Under the pieces are notes generated by a model. That model made no database searches, had not been told where the DNA came from, and worked only from the letters and a program-made list of their open reading frames with translations. Shown here piece by piece: positions 56,901-64,000 of a stretch of DNA of 64,000 nucleotides (position 1 is its first letter; each line of letters opens with the position of its first letter). The DNA is from Inonotus obliquus (Eukaryota > Basidiomycota > Agaricomycetes > Hymenochaetales > Hymenochaetaceae): assembly GCA_032164295.1 (NCBI GenBank), contig JAJHTX010000006.1:2108001-2172000 (forward strand), given 5' to 3'. Position numbers and translations under genes: made by a program.

Positions 56901-59364
56901 CTCGGTCTTGAGCTTGGACGAGAACTCGTTCGCGAAGAAGACGAGATTATAGAAGTTGAGCGAGACCGTGAAGAACGAGAGAGATTCGGGGATATCGAGC
57001 AAGATCATGAGCGGTCGCAGGAACTTGAACAGGAGCATGAACACGATCAAGAGCACGACGGCGAGGACGAAGACACAATGTCGCGCAGTACTTCAATGGT
57101 TCGTCGGCGGAAACGTGGTGCAAGGCGTGGGAAGGGACAGATCATCCAACAGCAAGCCATGGAGATCACTCGATTGCAACAACAGCGAGAGGAGCTCGAG
57201 AGACAGGTGCAAGTTATGCAGGAGCAACTTGCGAAGCAACAACAGACTACTCAACCTCTGGCGCAAGTTCAGGTTCTTACAAGTTTGAATCCTGTTACCT
57301 CGTCATCGAGTTTATTATCACCCAAGTCACTTGCGCAAGGTCATTCGCAGTCTCTACCTATTGTCCCGCAGACTGGCGCGAGTACGAGGACAGACGATGT
57401 TTTAGACTCGTTGGCAAGTGCGTCGGAAGCTTTGGCTCGGGAATTGAGCCGAACGAGGAATGCGCGTGGAAGCGCCTCCAATGCCGCTTCGCCTTCGCCG
57501 ACGCTCAACCATGCTCAATCGCTTTCGCACCTTCAGACTCCTTCACATGCGAATTCACGTCCACTTTCTCATATCTCGATATCAGGCTCTTCTCAACAAC
57601 AAACTCATTCCATCGTCTCCACCACTGTTCCCATGCATGCTATTTCGAGTGCAAGCCTGGGTGCTACGAGGGAATCTTCTCCTGCCCGTTCTTCTGTATC
57701 TGTTTCTTTATCTGCATCTGGGGTTGCTTCTAATCATACTGCTGGGTCAACGAGTAGTTCGATGACAACGACGAGCCAGGCGCCTCCATCCGCTGCATTA
57801 GCACTTTCGTGTGCTGGAGGAGCTACCCCTGGTGCGATGTTCCCCGTGTCTTTTGCTTCAGCTGGTAGGACGAGCTCTGCAGGTTCTGCAACTCGAAATT
57901 CACAACAGACGACTTCTACTGCTTCTGGGAAGAGTTCTTTGGTATTGGAAGTTACACCCGCTGGGAATGGTCACACGTCTACATCCTACTCTACGGCTAC
58001 GACTGCCTCCACCGCACCGGTCCCTGCACCTGCCATTGCGAAGAAGACATCGAAATGGAAGCTTAGCTTTGGGAAAGGGTCGAGTAGCAGCTCACATAGC
58101 AGAACGCCGTTGCCGCAAACACAACCACCTTCGGAGATCATCATGGATATCTCGGCGAATGCAGAGAGGAAAGTCGATACGAAGGGGAAAGATAAGGATG
58201 AATCTGAGAACGTCGCGGAAGACGGTGCCGATGCGCGGCAGAGTACCGAGATTGGTTCTGCTCAGCAGGGTGCGTCCCTCTACCCACCCTCCCCTACTGC
58301 GAGGCGTGTGAAGAATGTGCTCATGAGTCTGGATGCGGATATTTCTAATATAGGAACCACGGGTGCTTGGAATGCGCGGAATTCGGTTTCTGCTGCGAGC
58401 GCGAAGGAGAACGAACCATGGCCGCGTGGTCGGAAGCTGGCGGAAAATCAGCAGTATTTGTGGAACTCGTCAACTCCTGATTATGATAGGTGGTCGAACC
58501 TCGAGCGTGAGCGGAATGTTTCGCCCAACAGCACGCGTACGGGACGATCAACAGGTCGCTTGTCGCCAATATCGTCTTCTACCTCATTGTCGAGTAATAG
58601 TAACAACTGGCGGCATTCAACCCTCACGACGAGTTCAAAGTCGAGCGGGTTAACGAGGTATAGTAATGGGAGCATGCGGAGCGTGTCGACTGTTGCGACG
58701 AGCGTGAGTGGTGCGAGTGGGGTTGGTAGTTGGAGGAATGCAAGCAATGCTAGTTTGGCGAGTAGCGTGGATAGAAAGGGTGGTGCGGGACATTATGGTG
58801 GTAGTGCGCCGTCGATTGCATCACGGAAGTCGGATAGGTCGAGTTTGAGTGGGATGCCTCCACCGAATGTCAAGAGTGCGTTTCTCTACCCTTCTGTCTG
58901 CGTTTCGTGTTGCTGATGTTGTATTTTGTATTCATACAGTCATGACTGGTGTTCCGTGGGAACTCGATCAGCTTCCTAGGCAACTTCATCCCAACCCAGC
59001 AGGGGACATCTTTGGTATGCCACCCGCATCACGAAAACAACGCGTCAGGAAACCGAAAGACCTCCCAACGATCAACGAAAGACCAGTGAACACTAATAAC
59101 AGCCCTCTTCATCACCCTCCGGCGTTTAGTAATAATAAGCCTGCGAACAAGAGCCCATTGTCGCAGCGCGTAGATGCGACGAGGAGTTCAACGTCGTTAT
59201 CGAGAAATAGTGGTGATGGTGATGAGATGATGATGAGAGAAGGCGGTGGTGAGGATAAAAGAGATGGGAGTAGGGAGAGGGAGAGGATGGAGGGTGCGCC
59301 GAGGAAAGTGCAGAAGGGACAGATTAATGCGCTTGCGAAGATGCTTTCTGCTTTGAGGCGGTGA
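53953..59364 (+). CDS. KSP1/Ran1-like serine/threonine protein kinase with very long tails
   Basis: Five exons: 53953-55287, 55347-55706, 55765-56045, 56102-58875, 58940-59364 (about 1724 aa). A disordered N-terminus of about 325 residues begins with His/Gln runs. The kinase has the glycine loop RRLGAGSYAIVYLV, then an insert of about 75 acidic residues before the ATP-binding lysine in YAVKVLSK. The catalytic loop YHRDIKPENFIV (near residue 580), DFGLST and the activation-segment end SAPYMSYEC follow. All catalytic residues are present. GSAPYMSYEC is typical of the Ran1/Pat1, VHS1/SKS1 and KSP1 group, which links nutrient and TOR signalling to growth and filamentation. After the domain come about 1000 Ser-rich residues with an acidic Glu/His/Asp patch and a Gln-rich coiled coil. 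A second acidic and Ser insert splits the N- to C-lobe region. Confidence 0.88.
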
Positions 59365-60983
59365 TGAAGAATCGAGGGTGGATTACGCCGCCTGTATGTT
59401 TAGGCGTACGTGCGTTTGGGAGAGATGAGAGATGAGGCGAAACTTGTTATGCGGCTATTGCCAAAACAAAGTGAAAGTGTTTTTTGTGGTTTGCGGATGG
59501 GCGGGCTGGACCGATGTATATTTGAAGGGATTTGGAGGGACCGTTTCTTTCAACATTCAGCATTCAACAATCAACAATCCATTATTCTTCAACAACTTCA
59601 ATTTCAAGAAAGCCTCGTTGGCGGTTTATATTTCTCCTTCTTTATTCCCCTCGTGTATTTTTTTCTGTGTTTTCTTCTGTGTTTTCTTCTGTGTTTTCAG
59701 TTGTGAACTGAAAGTCTTGATCTTTTTTCTTTTTCTTTCTTTTGTTATTAGATGAAAATAATGCAAGCACAAGAACCCACATTCGTTGAAAGTTTTCCAC
59801 TTTTTTTCAGTTTTTTTCTCTGTTTTTCTGTTTCTTTTTGGTCAATAATACATAATGATATGTTTTTTGATCGTTTATTTTTCGATTGCAGGAGTGCAGG
59901 AGTGCATCTTCAACTTCGATTTGAAAACTTGAAAAGTTCGAGCAGAGTTGGTCCCCCTCGCTTTTTTCTTTTTTCTATGCGTCGTCAAACACGACTGGCA
60001 TTATCAGTGATCACACTCGTTCATACTTTCCGCCTCTACCTTCTCTTTCTATCGTATTTTTGTAGACTGCTCAGTGCTCAGTGCTCAATGCGCACTGGAT
60101 CCTTCTTGATCCGTCTTAGTACTGCTGGAAAGGCTGGGTTGTGCTTAAAATCAATGTCCCACTCCACTTCACTTTACCTCACTTCACTTCACTTCACTTC
60201 AAGTTCATACTTCCGACTCATCTTTATATCATATTTATATCATAGCGTATTACATCATATTGTATCGTATCGTATCGTATCATCCCGCCTGTATCTTATT
60301 CTCCCTTCTGCTTTCTGCTTTTTGTTTTCTCGTACTCCTAATTCCTGTTTGATCTTTGATCCTTCGAGTCGAACACGAACAAGCACTGATCAGTTTACAT
60401 GAGAGTTTGAGAGTTTGAGGAGGGTTTTAAGAGTTAAGCGAGGTTGTATCATTTTTCGTTTCTTTTTTCGTTTCCGTTCCCATCTTCTCGAATGTTACGT
60501 TGGTATGTACGTATAACGTAATGTATACTTAGTTTAGAGTGTAGACTAGACGTACACATGTGGATAACACGTATTCCAGTGGAATTTAAATTTGAGAAGT
60601 GACCGACTTTTTGAAGTGAAGTGACTCATGGATCATGGATGGTTTTCTTTTTGGAAGAAGGAAGAAGGAAGAATGGACGGGGTAACTACTGACTACTGTA
60701 AACATGTGTATGTACGTATTGTACGACTTACGTTGGTAACTAACCGTCACTATCTCTTCCACTCGCACTCGCACTTGCACTTGTCGCCTCTGAGTCCTCC
60801 TCTGAGTCCTCAGTCTTCAGTCTTCAGTCCTCAGTCCTCAGTCCTCACTTCTCCTCAGTCCTCACATCTCAGTCATCTGTCCAAGTCCAAGTCCAAGTCC
60901 GAGTCGTTCTCGAACTTTCTTTCTTGACTATTCGAAAGGAGAACTACTAATATTCGGACTCCGAGTTCGTATTCGTATTCGTG
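59365..60983. other. 1.6-kb gap, low-complexity UTR and promoter
   Basis: Downstream of the kinase lies T-rich sequence with (tgttttcttc) iterations near 59660-59700. Further on come cttcacttcact runs near 60180 and tcagtcct iterations near 60805-60850. A 216-codon open frame at 59752-60402 is Phe/Ser-biased from the T-rich sequence and is rejected. No gene. Confidence 0.5.
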
Positions 60984-62389
60984 ATGGACACTGACGTAAC
61001 CGTGGCTCAGACTACAGCCTCACAATGGCCCAGGGAGTCCGAGTCCGAGTCCGAGTCCGAGTCCGAGTCCGAGTCGTCGATCCCTCCAGGGTTGGAATCC
61101 CACAGGGACAAGGACAAGAACGAGAAGGGGAGGATTGTTAAACTTTTCTCTGGTGGAGTCACGGTTTCAGAATTAGGAGAGAAGGGACTCGGATGGAGAG
61201 AGTTACGAAGATTCAAACTTTTTACGAATGTTTTTGTTTGTGATTTGGTACATGGGAGGGTGAGTGTTCCAGTTTTCATGTTTTCGATTTTCGGGATTTT
61301 CGGATCTTCGATTTGAGAGTTCGGGGGTTCGATAAATTGGATGAAGTTTACTATTCGTTATTTGTTGCGTTCTCGTTCATCGTTCGTCGTTTTCATATGT
61401 CGGGTGGTCTTTCATTCTCATGACTAATGCTTTCTTGCTGTCTTGCTGATAATCGGACCGTGTAGATTCTGCTTGGGATGAAGAAGAGAGGGTTCGGGAA
61501 AGGGATGTGAGTTCTTTTCTTTCTTTCTTTCGAGTCTTTTCGCTTACACTGGCAAAACGGATTCTGACGAACAATATTAATTTTGACTTTCATGTCCAGG
61601 TACAATGGATTCGGAGGTAAAGTCGAACCTAACGAATCACCTATCGAAGCTGCTGCTCGAGAGTTAAAGGTCAGTCAGTAGCAACCAAATACCAAATACC
61701 TTATCATACTACTCCAGCCTCCAGGTTCTTCAAATTCTTGATTTCTAACGAAGTTGATTTTTTTTTTGATTTGATAGGAAGAAGCTGGGATAACAGCTTC
61801 TCTCGAAGAATGTGGTATCCTCCTATTCGTGAATGCGTCGACGGAGTATTGTCATTATGTTCATATGTATAGGGCGTATGAATTTGAAGGTATACCTATC
61901 GAGTACGTTCTCCTCCTTTTTCCCCTTTGTTTCGACTTGGGATGGATGATACGTTTGTATGTGCCGTCTGTCTCTGATACTAATATATTCGTTCATTTCA
62001 GAACTGAAGAAATGCACCCAGAGTGGTTCGCGATCCCTCAAGAATACCTCTCCGTCAATCCTACATTCCAACGCTTATTCAATTCCAATCCCAATTCATC
62101 TATCATACCCTCAATTGACAATTCACTCCCAAATCCAAATCCAAATTCTAATCCGAATCTAAATCCAGACTCACCACTACCACAAATCCCACTCTTCCAA
62201 ATGTGGCCAGACGACGAGTTTTGGATGCCTCTTCTCCTAAAAGGTCAAAACTACTTTATCGGACGAGTGGATTTCGGGATTGAAGACGGAGATGAGAAGA
62301 AGGGGAGCTGGAGGATGGAGAAGTGGTGGTTTGGAGTTAAAGTGTATGATATTTTTGAGGTGGAAGAGGAGGAAGACGGGGAGAAATAA
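60984..62389 (+). CDS. Nudix hydrolase, MTH1/NUDT1-like
   Basis: Five exons: 60984-61259, 61466-61506, 61600-61669, 61778-61902, 62002-62389 (299 aa). The Nudix box G-x5-E-x7-R-E-x2-E-E-x-G-I is perfect at residues 112-134, built across two introns (from GGKVEPNESPIEAAARELK into EEAGI). LLGMKKRGFGKG before it and TEEMHPEWFAIP plus MWPDDEFWMPLLL after it match the 8-oxo-dGTP hydrolase group (MTH1/NUDT1). These enzymes hydrolyse oxidised purine nucleotides and protect DNA. Two additions are unusual: an N-terminus of about 90 residues holding an Arg-Glu-Ser iteration coded by a GAGTCC microsatellite, and an Asn/Pro/Ser insert before the DSPLPQIPL segment. The true start may be a later ATG-less site; the chosen ATG is the first in frame. 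Confidence 0.85.
61035..61070 (+). repeat. GAGTCC hexanucleotide microsatellite inside the Nudix gene
   Basis: Six perfect GAGTCC units followed by an imperfect one. In the predicted frame they encode a Glu-Ser dipeptide run, so length change would keep frame but alter the N-terminus. Confidence 0.85.
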
Positions 62390-64000
62390 TTGAATATGTT
62401 GGAATAGGATCTAAGGATTCGGAAATGCTGCGAGGACGAAAATTCATAGATAGATAGATAGGTCGAGTCAAGAATTTCTGTGCCGCCCGATTTGCAACCT
62501 AGTGGATATTGTGTAATATAGAAATAAGATACAAAATCCGGAGCGTTCTTATGGATTTATGAGTGGAACACGACCGTCAATTCAAGCGTCCTAACAATCC
62601 CAGTTTCAACAAGTGCGAGAATAATGGTAGATGAAGAAAGGACTTTAAGATTACGTTTTCTTTTCCACCACGGAACGCGAAAGCGGAATCTACCGAGTCA
62701 GATCAAGTCAGATTGAATCTCCGACATGAATATTATAACTTAGCGTTAGGGATTCGAATTGTGCAACGTTAGCACGTAAGGGAAATTAAACGGTTGACTT
62801 GTAATCCGTTTTACATGCGCGAGTTACCCTCAAGTTTCATTCTGACCTGACCTGACCTGACCTGACCTGACCTGACTTGCATCCTCCGACTTGGCCGCAA
62901 GTTGTGTTGAGATGTACCCACCCTCACGGTCCCGCAGCGGCAAAAACATCTGATGTCGAATTGGTTTTTCATTCTTACATCTCAGATTCCGTTCCGCTCA
63001 GGTACATACTTCCGACACGAATATGATATTAAATTGACGGCCCCGATAAAACTACAACAACATACTCACCGTCGAATCCCGCAGGCTTTTCTAAATTTAA
63101 TGATCTGCATTCTACAAAGCTGATGGTGGCTTTTGATGAAATCCCAACAGATGACGATATATCTACATACACTGCACACTTGTCCACGTATTGCATATTT
63201 GCTTGGATTTTAAAACTGGTGAAACATTTGAGAAGAGTGGGGAAGCTTGTTGGTATGCACTAGTCTGATACATTTGATTGACTGGGGATCGCCAAGAACC
63301 AGACTAATGGATGCGTTTTCATGTTAATCAGTTTTGTCCTGCCGCCCCCGTCCTACATAAGCTCGATGGATCATTCGCGGTAGTTGGCACATGTTCTGAC
63401 ATATTGGCCCTGGTCGTCATCAATTCCGAATCAACGTTGGAATGAGAGACCATTCAATACCCGGTATTACGTATACCGACAATCACCACTCCGACTTGTG
63501 GCCAGCAGGATGATGAGCGTCCGGGATGGCCCCCAGACACAAGGGACCGCCCATCGTTATTAACATTGATTCCCGATATGGTGTTCTTAGTAGTTCTAGT
63601 ACTGGTAAGTATTCAACGGGAAAACTGAATACACAAACCTTCAATACTTTCTCAAGTCTCTTTCCGGTAGTCTTGTAAATCGCCGCCGCACTCTCCGGCC
63701 TCCGGTTTAGTACATACCATGATATCACGTCTTTCTTGACCCCCCGTGTTTCAGATTGCTTCAAAGCAGAGTCTATCTTGGACTTTCGGAGTTAGTTAGA
63801 GTAATTCAGAGATGTCCAATCGTCGTGCGTAGTCCAGGGGTTGCACGGCGTCGGGCAATCAGATAATTCACTTTTCGACCTTTCCGATTATGGTCAATCG
63901 GTATTCAATGCCGGAGTGTGAAAGGCTCGAGCAAGAATGTTACCGGCGGCCGTCTACCAGGCGAGGCCGTCACCAGATCCCGTTCATCAACATTGCGAAA
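62390..64000. other. Window end, no gene recognised
   Basis: 1.6 kb after the Nudix gene. A 93-codon open frame at 63483-63764 (minus) shows no family signature. A stretch near 62770-62830 contains gacttgtaatc, as in tRNA-Thr anticodon arms, but forms no full cloverleaf. Confidence 0.4.
62842..62876 (+). repeat. CTGAC pentanucleotide microsatellite
   Basis: Seven perfect CTGAC units in noncoding sequence downstream of the Nudix gene. Confidence 0.9.

Noticed and set aside
59752..60402. 216-codon open frame after the kinase
   Set aside because: Composed of Phe, Ser and Leu from T-rich low-complexity DNA, with no motif or homologue pattern.
62760..62830. tRNA-Thr-like anticodon sequence (gacttgtaatc)
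   Set aside because: No acceptor or T arm pairs, and the B box is not recognisable.
1..64000. CRISPR array, rRNA genes or bacterial operons
   Set aside because: No regularly spaced repeats, rRNA sequence or operon-like gene spacing; spliceosomal introns throughout show a eukaryotic nuclear sequence.

Overview
The window is nuclear DNA of a filamentous basidiomycete, most likely an Agaricomycete. The evidence is many short introns of about 50-75 bases, micro-exons, fungal families (PHO80/PCL-type cyclin, Ran1/KSP1-type kinase, Zn(II)2Cys6 factor, FHS-family permease) and a Tad1-like LINE. The species cannot be named from the sequence alone.

Layout. 1-7257: a partial fasciclin-domain cell-surface protein, a secreted type-B carboxylesterase and an NmrA-like NAD(P)-binding protein. 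7404-27518: about 20 kb of nested transposable elements. It holds a short inverted-repeat element carrying two nested copies of a 7-bp-TSD family, then two nearly full-length LINEs and a LINE fragment in head-to-tail order on the minus strand. The LINEs are broken by three LTR-like insertions and one more 7-bp-TSD element. 27674-36942: GOT1 (Golgi transport), a 15-exon fucose-permease-like MFS transporter, a conserved gene with a one-base frameshift, an FAD monooxygenase and the mitochondrial calcium uniporter MCU. 37487-49297 (minus strand): a small Zn2Cys6 factor, a very large low-complexity protein with a membrane segment and a KASH-like tail, a Bax-inhibitor-1 family protein and ribosomal protein L12 (uL11). 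49590-62389 (plus strand): a PCL-type cyclin, a giant KSP1/Ran1-like kinase and a Nudix hydrolase.

The genes look like ordinary housekeeping or metabolic single genes rather than a cluster. No biosynthetic, mating-type or defence system is visible. The notable material is the transposon block. Excising the insertions at their target-site duplications gives two LINE copies with second ORFs of exactly equal length (3552 nt), which supports the boundaries. Three LTR-like copies, taken together, imply TG...CA ends with 4-bp duplications. Three non-autonomous elements share TGG-type ends and 7-bp duplications. Outside the transposons, the KASH-like protein and the frameshifted gene at 31970-33036 deserve attention.

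Exon coordinates were derived by eye from splice signals, frame continuity and family expectation. Nothing was aligned or searched by computer.
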